A stretch of 53,234 nucleotides of DNA from Candidatus Brocadia sp. (lineage in GTDB: Bacteria > Planctomycetota > Brocadiia > Brocadiales > Brocadiaceae). A program made the translations under genes and the position numbers. Each line of letters begins with the position of its first letter. Position 1 is the first letter of the stretch. The notes under the pieces were generated by a model, which worked only from the letters and a program-made list of their open reading frames with translations, made no database searches and had not been told where the DNA came from. The stretch is from the NCBI GenBank assembly GCA_013360945.1, contig JABWAQ010000011.1:1-53234 (forward strand). Reading direction: 5' to 3'. This document shows, one piece after another, positions 35,447 to 45,416 of the stretch.

Positions 35447-37735
35447 GTGGCAACACAATATTCCAAACTTCCGTATATATTTTTAGCGCTTGTATCCGTA
35501 TGCGTTTTTCTTAATTCACTCCACAGCGGGTTTGTTTATGACGACATCGGGGTAATCGAAGATAATTATTTCATACGATCACTCCATAATGTGCCAAAGA
35601 TTTTTAGTAAAGATTATTTCCACCTTTCCAATGAATTAAGCTATCGGCCCGTTGTCACCCTGAGCTATTTCTGGGACTATGCTGTTTGGCGCCTCAATCC
35701 CTTCGGTTATCACCTGACCAATGTCATCCTTCATGCAATAAGCAGCATTCTCTTGTACTCATTGTTAGTGCGGCTTATCAGAAAGCGCTCCGTTGCATTA
35801 CTCGCAGCTGTATTATTTTCAATCCATCCGTGTGTAACTGAGGCCGTGAATGCCGTTAGCTACCGCGAAGACATTTTCGTTGCCCTGTTTTCTCTGGTAT
35901 CGTGTCTTTGCTTAATCCAGTCAGGCAGAAGGTATCCTGTTTCATATACAAACAACTCTGCCCGTTCGTCTTTACGAGAAGAAAAAAGGCGAATAGTGAA
36001 ACGACAAAACCCATACCGTATTGCATCACCGTGTCGTATGAAGGTTTATTATGCATTGGCTCTCATATCCTATCTGCTAGCCTTATTTTCTAAAGAAACA
36101 GCGATTGTGATACCCCTGTTTATCCTTTCATACCGGATAGTATTCATGCGGGAATACCCCCCACCGGTTCATATAGTTCCGGAAGAACCGGGAAATTCCC
36201 TTTTAAAGCCAAACGGGCATAGAACCTTTAACTCTCCAAAGGCCGAGTGGGTTAGAGATTTTATACACTATTATCTTGGGTACATCCTGATAAGCCTTTT
36301 TTATTTGTTAGTCCGCTTTATCTTCTTTAAAAATCCACTGGAGATATCGGCCGGATACTTAATGGGGAGTATCGCGATAAATTTCATGACGATGATCAAG
36401 ATTCTGGCTGCGTATGTAAAACTCATGTTTTTTCCTTTTCATCTGAGCGCTGATTATACGATTGCCCCTGTCTTATCTGTCTTCGATCTTTCCTTCATTA
36501 CGAGTATCTTTTTCCTTGCCGCTGTGGGTGTAATTATTTTCAGGATCACAAGACTGCCCGGCCGTAACCAGACGCAAATGAATGAGATTCTTTTATCCCA
36601 TACTGCTGCACGGAACCCGCGAATATATGGCTTGTTCGCGGGTTGTTTTTTTGTGGCGCTGCTGCCGGTCTTAAACATTGTACCGATTGGACACATTATG
36701 GCAGACCGTTACCTTTATCTCCCGGCCGCCGGATTTTGTGCCGTCATGGGTGGGCTTTTGTTGTGCAAATTATCCATTCAAATTCCCGTGGACAAACAGA
36801 AAACATTTCCCCTGCATGCCCGGAGTATGTTGAGCAAGTACATCTTTCTATCACTTATTTCGATACCCTGCCTTTTTTTCGCGGCGAAGACTCTTGCGAG
36901 AAACAGAGACTGGCAGAATGAATATACCTTCTGGACAACCATTCTCAGAGAACAACCTCTCAATTATGATGCCCACAACAATCTGGGGAGTTATTTTTAC
37001 AAGCAAGGAAATCTGGACAGGGCGATTGGTGAACTGGAAGATGCCGTCAGGTTGAAGAAGAATTATCCCGAAGGACATAACAGCCTGGGAACGATGTACA
37101 TAGACAAGAGGCTCATCGACAAGGCCATTGCTGAGTACGTCGAGGCAATAAAATACAAACCCGTATTTCCCCAGGCGTACTATAACCTTGGGAATGCGTG
37201 TATTAAAAAGGGATTGCTGGACAACAGCATCGCTTTTTTTAATAAAGCGATCAGCCAGGGCATGTATAATCCCCAGGTCTTTAATAACCTCGGCAGTGCG
37301 TATATAAAAAAAGGCATGATGGATGAAGCCGTTGCTCAATATCAAAAGGCATTGTCGGTTTATAATAATTATGCAGAAGTACACAGCAATTTGGGATTTG
37401 TATATACGCAAAAAGGCGACCTGGATAGGGCGATGTTTGAGCTAAGAGAGGCGTTGAGGCTGGAACCCAACCATGCCAATGCCCATAACAATCTTGGTGC
37501 AGTCTATTGCCAGAGGGGGTTATTGGATATGGCACAGCAGGAGTTTCTGACGGTCATCCGGTATAATCCCAAAAATGCCAGCGCCCACAAGAATATGGGG
37601 ATGATCTATTTTACAAAAGGGGATAAGCAACGGGCAAGGGAACACCTTATGCAGATGCTGACATACGACCCGAATTATCTAAAGGATGCGGGTATATCTG
37701 CGATACTGGCACAACTGGGGTTGATAAAGGAATAA
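35447..37735 (+). CDS. GT-C-type multi-pass membrane protein with C-terminal TPR domain
   Basis: Protein of 762 residues. The N-terminal 480 residues hold about ten transmembrane helices. An acidic motif, FVYDDIGVI, sits in the first external loop and RPVVTLSYFWDYAVWRLNPFGYHLTNVILH follows, as in TMTC/PMT-like GT-C glycosyltransferases that use lipid-linked sugars. The C-terminal 250 residues carry seven TPR units (from NYDAHNNLGSYFYKQGNLDRA on). It begins with GTG and lacks a clear ribosome site. It could glycosylate exported proteins; enzymatic activity is inferred only. It converges with the GT4 gene, 6 bp apart. Confidence 0.85.
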   Translation: MATQYSKLPYIFLALVSVCVFLNSLHSGFVYDDIGVIEDNYFIRSLHNVPKIFSKDYFHLSNELSYRPVVTLSYFWDYAVWRLNPFGYHLTNVILHAISSILLYSLLVRLIRKRSVALLAAVLFSIHPCVTEAVNAVSYREDIFVALFSLVSCLCLIQSGRRYPVSYTNNSARSSLREEKRRIVKRQNPYRIASPCRMKVYYALALISYLLALFSKETAIVIPLFILSYRIVFMREYPPPVHIVPEEPGNSLLKPNGHRTFNSPKAEWVRDFIHYYLGYILISLFYLLVRFIFFKNPLEISAGYLMGSIAINFMTMIKILAAYVKLMFFPFHLSADYTIAPVLSVFDLSFITSIFFLAAVGVIIFRITRLPGRNQTQMNEILLSHTAARNPRIYGLFAGCFFVALLPVLNIVPIGHIMADRYLYLPAAGFCAVMGGLLLCKLSIQIPVDKQKTFPLHARSMLSKYIFLSLISIPCLFFAAKTLARNRDWQNEYTFWTTILREQPLNYDAHNNLGSYFYKQGNLDRAIGELEDAVRLKKNYPEGHNSLGTMYIDKRLIDKAIAEYVEAIKYKPVFPQAYYNLGNACIKKGLLDNSIAFFNKAISQGMYNPQVFNNLGSAYIKKGMMDEAVAQYQKALSVYNNYAEVHSNLGFVYTQKGDLDRAMFELREALRLEPNHANAHNNLGAVYCQRGLLDMAQQEFLTVIRYNPKNASAHKNMGMIYFTKGDKQRAREHLMQMLTYDPNYLKDAGISAILAQLGLIKE

Positions 37736-37741
37736 GCGCTT

Positions 37742-38971
37742 TTATCCTTTAACTTGATGTCTCAGTCTCCTTTCATTTATGACTTCTTGATATATTTGCA
37801 ACAATCTATTGATGTGCCCTTCTTTCGAAAGAAACGATTTCACCCTTGCGCGTCCATTTTCACCAAACTTCTTTGCCAACGCATTATCTCGTAAAAGAAG
37901 CTTAACTCTCTCAGCAAAAAGTTTTTTATTGGGGAATTCTACGAGAAAACCGGTCTCGTTGTTCTTTAACCATTCATTTATTCCTCCCACATCAAAGGCA
38001 ACAACGGGTTTTCCAAAATACATAGCTTCAAGCCCTACCAGACCAAAAGGCTCGGGGTAGTACGATGGCACAACAACCACTGATGCAGCTGCATAGTGCT
38101 GTGCCAGATCTTTGTGTGGTACATATCCAATCATATCAATCTTGTCTGAAAGCCCCAGGGTGTTTATTTTTTTCCGTACTTCACTTTCATAATTGCCGTA
38201 CCCGACAATTTTTGCCTTCCACGGTATATCTTGCACCATACTTAAGATATCAATTAATTCTCCAACACCTTTATTTCCTTCAATTCTCCCAACATAAAGA
38301 ATCGTGTTGCTGCGTTCTTCCTCCTGTTTATAATGTGCCCACCCGTTATCTGCATTCAAATAACAATAAAGGACTTCGACTTTTTCAGGAGACACCCCGT
38401 GCCGTATTAATTCTTTCTTCATGTAATTACTGGTAACGATAATCTTATGAAAACGGCGGTACTGGCTCATCTCAAGCTCTTGAACGACCAGATGCTTTAC
38501 GGTCGACCTGAATGTTCCTCTTTCAAAAAGACTCAAACATCCTGAAGTCAAACATCTCCAACCAACTGTTCTTGTACAAATGCTGTTTTCCTTCTTGTAA
38601 ATTTTTTTGCGATTTAAACAAAATGCCATTGCATCATGCGCCGTATGTATCGTCGGTCTCATTCTCCCCATAACCATCACAACGAGGGGGCTTATGTAAC
38701 CATGGAAGCCTTGTATATGGATGATATCGGGATTTACCTCCTTTATTATCGTATTAACTCTCTTCATCAAGGGAAGAGCGCTGAAGAAGCCAAAGGAAGG
38801 AGGAATAAAATATTCTTTTCGTTCCCCACCACAATATTTATTGTCTTTTTCTGCCGCGTATAAAATAACGTTTTCATGCCCTTTCTCTTCAAGCGATTTA
38901 ACCATATCGGCAAAGTAAACCTCCGCACCACCACACGGCAGATAGTGATCATGGACATGCAATATCTTCAT
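37742..38971 (-). CDS. glycosyltransferase family 4 protein
   Basis: Retaining GT-B glycosyltransferase of 409 residues. The N-terminus HVHDHYLPCGGAEVYFADM is the acceptor-side GT4 signature, and the donor-binding half has ILYVGRIEGNKGVGELIDIL and the EPFGLVGLEAMYFGKPVVAFDVGG motif. It transfers a sugar from a nucleotide-sugar to a growing glycan at the cytoplasmic face. It is the last gene of the minus-strand glycan island and lies 26 bp after the GNAT gene. Confidence 0.93.
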   Translation of the reverse strand: MKILHVHDHYLPCGGAEVYFADMVKSLEEKGHENVILYAAEKDNKYCGGERKEYFIPPSFGFFSALPLMKRVNTIIKEVNPDIIHIQGFHGYISPLVVMVMGRMRPTIHTAHDAMAFCLNRKKIYKKENSICTRTVGWRCLTSGCLSLFERGTFRSTVKHLVVQELEMSQYRRFHKIIVTSNYMKKELIRHGVSPEKVEVLYCYLNADNGWAHYKQEEERSNTILYVGRIEGNKGVGELIDILSMVQDIPWKAKIVGYGNYESEVRKKINTLGLSDKIDMIGYVPHKDLAQHYAAASVVVVPSYYPEPFGLVGLEAMYFGKPVVAFDVGGINEWLKNNETGFLVEFPNKKLFAERVKLLLRDNALAKKFGENGRARVKSFLSKEGHINRLLQIYQEVINERRLRHQVKG

Positions 38972-38997
38972 AGAAAATCATCATTGTTGCATTTGTT

Positions 38998-40059
38998 TTA
39001 TCTTTCTTTATCACCATAGGCAAAATGCCAGTTGGCCGGATTCTTAAGAAAGTCTGAGTCTATTTCCGATGAAAGGAGGCCATAGACTATTGGAATAGGC
39101 GGAAAACCCTTATGCTCCCGAAATCCGCTCCTTTTGAGATGTACCATAAAGGGGTCTTCCCGTATAATACCGCATAAAACATAATCGGCCCCATGATCGA
39201 TAAAAAATCTTAACGCAGCTTGCAATAATGCGGGGATTGCTTCATCCAGGGCAAAGCAATCCATGATTAATCCGGATTTGACCGCATCACCTTCCAGCTT
39301 CAAAACTACATATCCTTCCAATATCCCCATTCTTTCCGCGATAAAAATGGTGAATGGTCCTTTGCCATATCGCCAATTGAGATACCTCTGATTCCTGACG
39401 GCCATGATACCATAACGGGACCTGATGAGTTCCCATAGTTTGTCAACCCTTTCGTCAAAATGGTGAACCCTTTTTATGGAACGGCCGATGTCTCCCTTTA
39501 TTTTCTGCAGAGAGAGGGTCAGGGAATAAAATATCCGGCAGGCATTGTGTGCAAGCTGTAGTATAAAAGAAGGGCAACCAGGGAACCGGCTTCTTATGGC
39601 TTCCCTGATGCCTAGCCTTTTGAAATACTGTATCATAACACCCAGGTCTTCATATCCCAGCAATCTTTTCCCTATCTCATAAATCTCCTGATTCGGAAAA
39701 CCGAAGGCAAACGCAGCAATACCCTGATTGTTTTTGGCATGTTCTTTAATCAGGTTAACAAGGAGTTCTATTCCACCCTTATTTTCAGGATCAATCATCG
39801 TGTCGATTGGCTCGCCAGCCGTCACCACCCGATCGCCGATTTTAAAATCTACGGCCCAGCTGGCGTAATGACCGACAATCTTGTCATCCTTTTCTGCTAC
39901 CGTAACCCACTCAGCAATATTTTTGGAGGCTGGATTTTCGCAATACATCCATTTCCACTTCTCAAGCGGCCTTGATTTATGAAAAATCTTATTGAAAAGA
40001 TCGTTAAGTTTCTTTTCATCTCCTGCTTTATATTGCCTGATCTTAATGAGCTTCTCCAT
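38998..40059 (-). CDS. GNAT-fold acyltransferase-like protein
   Basis: Protein of 353 residues with two GNAT-like halves: RQYKAGDEKKLNDLFNKIFHKSRPLEKWKWMYCENP and VAEKDDKIVGHYASWAVDFKIGDR in the first, and ILEGYVVLKLEGD...AALRFFIDHGADYVLCGI in the second. Such proteins in glycan loci often acylate an amino-sugar or link an amino acid. The ATG at 40059 follows a TTG in the same frame. Placed between the phosphodiesterase genes and GT4, it probably modifies the same product. Confidence 0.75.
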   Translation of the reverse strand: MEKLIKIRQYKAGDEKKLNDLFNKIFHKSRPLEKWKWMYCENPASKNIAEWVTVAEKDDKIVGHYASWAVDFKIGDRVVTAGEPIDTMIDPENKGGIELLVNLIKEHAKNNQGIAAFAFGFPNQEIYEIGKRLLGYEDLGVMIQYFKRLGIREAIRSRFPGCPSFILQLAHNACRIFYSLTLSLQKIKGDIGRSIKRVHHFDERVDKLWELIRSRYGIMAVRNQRYLNWRYGKGPFTIFIAERMGILEGYVVLKLEGDAVKSGLIMDCFALDEAIPALLQAALRFFIDHGADYVLCGIIREDPFMVHLKRSGFREHKGFPPIPIVYGLLSSEIDSDFLKNPANWHFAYGDKER

Positions 40060-40198
40060 CAAATGATTAACTCTTCAAGCCCTCAATTTAAAATAAATAC
40101 AAGAGTCACAGAATTATTCTACAAAGACTCACAGCATGACGGGTATCTAAACGGATCCTTAATGTCTTCAACAGTAAAAATCCCTTTTTCTCAGAATG

Positions 40199-41848
40199 TC
40201 AGGCATAACCAAGATTTCTTAGTTTTTCTCTTATTGCATTGGCATCGCCTTCGTCAAATGATCCCTCTTGTTTTGCAAGGGAAGAGGAATGTCCGTATTT
40301 AACAGGATGCTGCTTCAGGAAATCATCTTTAATGATTTCCTTTAAAACCCTGCCATCCATGTCTTCAGGGACTTCCACACCCAATAGATAGAGAATGGTA
40401 GGGGCAATGTCTACGATATTCAGGTTCTCTAATTCTAAAGAATCGTTGAGCATGCCGCCCTTTGCTATGAAGATGCCATCCATTCTGTGTGTACCACTAA
40501 TATGAGGATTGTGAGAAAATATTCCACGATGTATGTCCTTTTGCAAAAGGACGTCTCCCCCTTTCATAAGAACAAACAAATCGGGGGCAAACTCACCGTA
40601 CGGGCCATGATAAACCTCCTCTTTTTCAAGAACGGTGTCCACTACCTTCGTTTTGGTTTTCGGATCAATAAGATTGCATAAGGCATCAGCAATGGAGGCT
40701 TTCAATTCAGGGTATTCATCTTTGTCAACAATTCCATCAACTTCCCTTCCCTTGAGATTTATATAAATGCCCTGCTCTGTGTAATTGCCTGCATACGCCT
40801 TTGTCTTTTTCCAATCAATAATCTGTGACAGGCGTATGCCTTCTCTTGGATCCACTTTATTTTTCAATTGGTTGTAAAGATCCATGGGGATAGTCCATGC
40901 GATGGCAGGATGACCAAGTCTTTTCATAATTTTAAAAAAGATATGAGGCCATCTTATCCACAGGAGTGGATAATACCGTTTTTTTATCTTCAGAAGCTTT
41001 TTTTTCATTAACCACTTGTTGACAAAAAAACCGCCCGCATGGGAACCGGCTCCATGATCAGAGACGACGAACACAGTCGTATTCTTATCTACTTTATCGA
41101 GAATCTGTCCAATATTTGCATCAATTAACTGATAAAACTCTGGAATTATATCCCCATATTTTTTGGCCAGTTCTTTGTCGTACTGCGGATGATTTCTGTC
41201 ATAAAATTTCCAAAAATGATGCTGAATCGGGTCTATAGAATAAAAAACCGCCATAAAAAAATCTGTTTCATATTTATCAAGGAGATAGAGAATAACTTCC
41301 TGCCGCTTCCTGGTAATCTCTTTCCATTTAGAGACAAAATGATCTAATTCATTTGTGTAAAGCGACCTCTCGTCTCCGTAAATCACTTCATATTTCCCAA
41401 ATTTTTTTTCAATTTCAGACAACAGTTCCTTCGGATAGGTAAATCCCTTATCGACGTTAAAGGCATACTGCATTCCGGGAATTAAATACCCATTCACCTC
41501 CTCCGGAGGATACGTTAACGGGACATTGACAACGCCTGCCGTTTTGCCTTTTTCGCTCAATATCCTCCACAGGGTTTTTGACTTAATGGACTGCGAATTT
41601 ATCACAGGCCTCTCATAGCCACTGGTCGTATATCCATAGAAGTCAAAAATGCCATGCTTGCCGGGGTTCTTACCTGTCATAAATGACGTCCATGCCGGCG
41701 GTGTTACCGGTGGGATCGTTGACCGAAGCCTCCCCCAAACCCCCTCTTTCATGAATCTGGCAAAGACCGGAAGTTTCCCCTGATTCACCAGCGGCTCTAT
41801 GATATCAAAAGTTGCCGAATCTATTCCAATCACAATGATTTTTGACAT
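40199..41848 (-). CDS. type I phosphodiesterase/nucleotide pyrophosphatase-like protein 1
   Basis: Alkaline-phosphatase-superfamily protein of 549 residues. Metal and nucleophile positions are visible: GIDSATFD near the N-terminus, the nucleophile Thr in PPVTPPAWTSFMTG, a VSDHGAGSHAGGF motif and a late His in SGTHRMDG. C-terminal tail LRNLGYA. AAGGAA precedes the ATG. It is the first of three adjacent paralogues in a glycan island; whether it hydrolyses or transfers phosphoesters is unknown. Predicted soluble, with no signal peptide, so cytoplasmic action is likely. Confidence 0.88.
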   Translation of the reverse strand: MSKIIVIGIDSATFDIIEPLVNQGKLPVFARFMKEGVWGRLRSTIPPVTPPAWTSFMTGKNPGKHGIFDFYGYTTSGYERPVINSQSIKSKTLWRILSEKGKTAGVVNVPLTYPPEEVNGYLIPGMQYAFNVDKGFTYPKELLSEIEKKFGKYEVIYGDERSLYTNELDHFVSKWKEITRKRQEVILYLLDKYETDFFMAVFYSIDPIQHHFWKFYDRNHPQYDKELAKKYGDIIPEFYQLIDANIGQILDKVDKNTTVFVVSDHGAGSHAGGFFVNKWLMKKKLLKIKKRYYPLLWIRWPHIFFKIMKRLGHPAIAWTIPMDLYNQLKNKVDPREGIRLSQIIDWKKTKAYAGNYTEQGIYINLKGREVDGIVDKDEYPELKASIADALCNLIDPKTKTKVVDTVLEKEEVYHGPYGEFAPDLFVLMKGGDVLLQKDIHRGIFSHNPHISGTHRMDGIFIAKGGMLNDSLELENLNIVDIAPTILYLLGVEVPEDMDGRVLKEIIKDDFLKQHPVKYGHSSSLAKQEGSFDEGDANAIREKLRNLGYA

Positions 41849-41866
41849 GTATGAAATTCCTTTTCG

Positions 41867-43573
41867 TCAATCAATATACCCCAGGTCTCGTAATGCGCTT
41901 TTTACTTTATCTAACATCTCGTCGCTAAATTCCTCTGTCAATTTTGTAACACCCTCTTCAAACACACTATCATCAGTAAAACGGACTGGATTCGTATCCA
42001 GAAATTCCTTTTCCAATATCTCCGTTAAGACCCTCCCGTCCATTTCATTAGGAATTGGGATACCCAATAAATATAAAATGGTTGGAGTTATATCTATAAT
42101 AGAGGGAGAGTCAGTCTTCTGTTCACGCCCTATAGTTTTACCGTGTGCAATAAAAATACCTTGCGTGGCGCTTTGATGTGCCCCGGTAACCTTTTCAGTT
42201 TTATCAATTACCTTGAAAAGACGGTCATCTGAAAAAAGTTCTGTACTTATGCCATACACAGGCGGATCAAAAAAAAACTGAAGATCAGTCGCCAGTTCTG
42301 CATAAGGCCCATGGTATATTTCATTCTTTTCATAAACTTTGGATAGTATCGGTTGCTTCGTATTATCGTCCGTGATGGTAAATAATTCCTTTTTTATAAA
42401 GTCAACAACATCCCTGTATTCATCTCTGGTTACAATACCCTGCGGTTCCCGGTCTTTTAAATTAATGTTGATACCGTTCAAATGTGCATACGCTTTTGTT
42501 CTTTTCCAATCAACACTTTCTGAAAAGGCCTTCCTCTTTCGCCAGAGAATTGGAATTTGCATATTTTTTAACCTCTCAGGCAACAAGGAAACAAACCTCG
42601 ATATCCTCAATTTGGTTAAGATTTGTGATAATAAAACTCTGCATAAAGCAATCTTATATTTCCCTTTGAAGTAAAGTAAGTTCTTTTGTTTTAACCATTG
42701 ATTTATATAAAAATTCATTTTCAATGAAGAAAAACCATGATCAGACATCAGCAGAACGGTTGTATCCTTATCAATTTTATTAACGATTGTCCCAATGGCC
42801 TTATCTATTCTTTTGTAACAATCGTTGATTACATCCCCGTATTTTCCCGCAAGCTCTTTATCGTATGCAGGATGATCCTTCTCTGAATAACACCAGAGTT
42901 TGTGTTGTACAAAGTCACTCGAATTAAAAACCACCATAACAAAATCCCAATCATAATGCGTCATCAGATACAAGGTTGCCTCTTTCAGGTATTCTATAGC
43001 AGTACGATGAAAGTTCACCAGGCGGTCTAACCAAAACTCTTTCTGCGACCTGTTCGTATGTTTTGAGAATTCGCTGATATGGGCAAAGTCCTTTCTGCTT
43101 TTTAGCAATCTGTCGAGGTCTATTACATCGGATAACTCTTTGGCCAATTCCTGGGGGTGGGTAAGAACATTGTCCTCCCTACCCCTCGAATTAAAATAAC
43201 ACGCCATAATTCCATTAATCTTCTCAGGGGGATAAAGATAAGGGATATTTATGATTATAGATTTCTTCCCATACTCACCTAAATAGTGCCAGATTTTTTT
43301 TGTTTTAATATCGGCTGTTGTCACAAACTCACTCGGATCGTAATTGTGAAGATCCTTGATGAAATAACTGACTCCTAATTTTCCCGGATTAACTCCTGTT
43401 ATAGAAGCGGGCCAGGCAGGAAATGTCATAGGAGGAAGCGTTGATGTTAAATGGCCCCAGGTTCCTTCTCTCATAAATCTCGATATGTTTGGAAGATCAC
43501 CCTTTTCTACAAGAGGGTTGATTATATCAAACGTACCCCCGTCTATACCGATAAGAAATACCTTTTGATTCAT
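41867..43573 (-). CDS. type I phosphodiesterase/nucleotide pyrophosphatase-like protein 2
   Basis: Second paralogue, 568 residues from the ATG at 43573, which has AAGGAA 7-8 nt upstream; an earlier in-frame codon at 43618 is less likely. Active-site features are GIDGGTFD, PPMTFPAWPAS with the nucleophile Thr, MSDHGFSSLKM and TGAHQSATQGIF. Tail LRDLGYID. It is 18 bp upstream of paralogue 1 in the direction of transcription and about 35-40% similar to it by eye, suggesting old duplication with divergent substrates. Confidence 0.88.
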   Translation of the reverse strand: MNQKVFLIGIDGGTFDIINPLVEKGDLPNISRFMREGTWGHLTSTLPPMTFPAWPASITGVNPGKLGVSYFIKDLHNYDPSEFVTTADIKTKKIWHYLGEYGKKSIIINIPYLYPPEKINGIMACYFNSRGREDNVLTHPQELAKELSDVIDLDRLLKSRKDFAHISEFSKHTNRSQKEFWLDRLVNFHRTAIEYLKEATLYLMTHYDWDFVMVVFNSSDFVQHKLWCYSEKDHPAYDKELAGKYGDVINDCYKRIDKAIGTIVNKIDKDTTVLLMSDHGFSSLKMNFYINQWLKQKNLLYFKGKYKIALCRVLLSQILTKLRISRFVSLLPERLKNMQIPILWRKRKAFSESVDWKRTKAYAHLNGININLKDREPQGIVTRDEYRDVVDFIKKELFTITDDNTKQPILSKVYEKNEIYHGPYAELATDLQFFFDPPVYGISTELFSDDRLFKVIDKTEKVTGAHQSATQGIFIAHGKTIGREQKTDSPSIIDITPTILYLLGIPIPNEMDGRVLTEILEKEFLDTNPVRFTDDSVFEEGVTKLTEEFSDEMLDKVKSALRDLGYID

Positions 43574-43640
43574 GACGCACTTCCTTTTTACATTAAGTTG
43601 CCTACGGTAACTACTCATGTTGCTGCACGGCTTTAGCCTG

Positions 43641-43658
43641 CGCAGACTGAAGTCTGCG
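43641..43658. repeat. short palindrome between phosphodiesterase genes
   Basis: CGCAGACT (43641-43648) and AGTCTGCG (43651-43658) with a 2-nt loop lie within a GGCTTTAGCCTG context of the kind that is dispersed in many bacterial genomes. It splits an otherwise tight gene run. Confidence 0.5.
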
Positions 43659-43694
43659 GCTACCAGGTTTGAAATTCCCGAATATCAGGACATC

Positions 43695-45416
43695 CTATTC
43701 GATATATCCTAAATTTTTTAACTGTTCTTTCATCCTGTCTTCTTCTTCCTTACTAAGAAGAAGCTCTTCTCTCTCTTTATAAATGTGTATTTTCTGATAG
43801 TCGATGTTATTTGCTTTCAAAAATTCTTCATCGAGTATTTCTGCTATGGGTCTACCATCCAACTCATCAGGGACAGGAAGACCCATAAGATACAAAACGG
43901 TAGGGACAATATCCACTATCCGGGGCGTGGTATTCAGGCCGGTATGTTTTATATGCTTCCCGTACGCCATGAAAATAGCGTTGTAAGAACTTTCTTCTGA
44001 ATTGATATGATGAGCATTTATGGCATAGTTATTATGATCCATGTCTCTGAACAGAGTCGCGTTATCCAGGCTTTTGCTGAACATATAATAGGACTCCGAT
44101 AATAAAAACTGTATATCCGGTGCTGACCCTACATAAGGTCCCTGATACAATTCCTCCTTTGTAAAAACCTTTGAGATGATCTTGCGCCCTGTGTCCGGGT
44201 CGTTCAATTCGTATAAACGAGTTCTTATTTCATGAATAAGGGAATCGTACTCTTCTGGTGAAACTATTCCATCGGGCTCTCTGCCTCTTAAATTAATATT
44301 AATACCGAATGATGTCGCATACGCACGGGTACTGTTCCAGTCTATCATCTCAGAAATAGCCAATTTATCTCTCCTGGGTAGAGGAACCCCCAGTTTCTTT
44401 ACTCCGGGAGGAAGCCTCTTCGCAATAAATCCCATTTTAAACCTATTCAGAATTTTTTGAAGACGATATGTTCTCATCCTCAGTTTATACGGAGCACGAT
44501 CTTTTACCTTTAACAATCCTATGCTTTTCAGAAAACTATTCAGATAAAACCATTTACAAACCGGGGTAAATCCATGGTCAGAGACGATAAACAGATTTAC
44601 ATCATCTCCCGCTTCCTGCAGAATCTCCCCAATGGCCTGATCTACTTCGGCATATCCTTCAGCGATAGCCTTTCCAAATACATCAGCAAGGACGGGATCA
44701 TACGTTGGATGTGCTTTATCCATAAATCGCCAGAATCGATGCTGAAGGACATCCACCGGTGTAAAAACAACCATAAGAAAATCCCATTTATATTTTTTCA
44801 TCAAATAAAGAGTCCCTTCCCGTATTTTCTTAATGGTAAAAATGTACAAATCTTTCATTTTTTCTAAAACGCGTATTTTATTGTCCTGGGTAAACTCATC
44901 TTTCATTTTCTCTATTTTTATCTTTTGCTCCACCATCTTTTCAATATTGACTCCCGAAATTTTTTGAAGTTCTTTAAACAATTCGGGAGGAAAGGTCATT
45001 AATTCTGCCTTACCCAATTCTTTTAAAATTCTCACCGGTGTTACAATTGCTCCGTTAATTTCTAAGGGAGGATAGGTGAAGGGGACAAAAATACTTAATG
45101 CAGTTTTATTATTCTCCGTCAGATAATCCCATATGGTTTTTACCTTTAAATCATTAACCGTTTGTGTTCTTCCTTCATCATAATCCTTGTGAGGATCTGT
45201 TAAAAAATGGTATATGCCAAGCTTTCCGGGATTCACCCCCGTATAGCAAGCAGGCCACGCAGGAACAGTCTGGGACGGAATTGTTGTATGCATTGAACTT
45301 CTGACGCCTTTTTTAATAATCTTTTCAAGATGGGGGAGTTTGCCTTCTTTTAATAATGGATCAATTACCTTCCATGTCCCACCATCTATACCAATCACAA
45401 CAACCTTATTTTTCAT
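43695..45416 (-). CDS. type I phosphodiesterase/nucleotide pyrophosphatase-like protein 3
   Basis: Third paralogue, 573 residues. It has GIDGGTWK, PSQTVPAWPACYTG with the Thr nucleophile, VSDHGFTPVCKWFYLN and INAHHINSEES near the C-terminus; tail LKNLGYIE. A helical, charged insert (about 155-200, rich in Lys and Glu) distinguishes it. It starts inside the GT2 stop region (11-bp overlap) with GGAGGATT as ribosome site, so it is translationally coupled to GT2. Confidence 0.88.
   Translation of the reverse strand: MKNKVVVIGIDGGTWKVIDPLLKEGKLPHLEKIIKKGVRSSMHTTIPSQTVPAWPACYTGVNPGKLGIYHFLTDPHKDYDEGRTQTVNDLKVKTIWDYLTENNKTALSIFVPFTYPPLEINGAIVTPVRILKELGKAELMTFPPELFKELQKISGVNIEKMVEQKIKIEKMKDEFTQDNKIRVLEKMKDLYIFTIKKIREGTLYLMKKYKWDFLMVVFTPVDVLQHRFWRFMDKAHPTYDPVLADVFGKAIAEGYAEVDQAIGEILQEAGDDVNLFIVSDHGFTPVCKWFYLNSFLKSIGLLKVKDRAPYKLRMRTYRLQKILNRFKMGFIAKRLPPGVKKLGVPLPRRDKLAISEMIDWNSTRAYATSFGININLRGREPDGIVSPEEYDSLIHEIRTRLYELNDPDTGRKIISKVFTKEELYQGPYVGSAPDIQFLLSESYYMFSKSLDNATLFRDMDHNNYAINAHHINSEESSYNAIFMAYGKHIKHTGLNTTPRIVDIVPTVLYLMGLPVPDELDGRPIAEILDEEFLKANNIDYQKIHIYKEREELLLSKEEEDRMKEQLKNLGYIE

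Noticed and set aside
40063..40198. Possible small gene between the GNAT and phosphodiesterase 1 genes
   Set aside because: No frame with a ribosome site or family character; only AT-rich spacer is seen.
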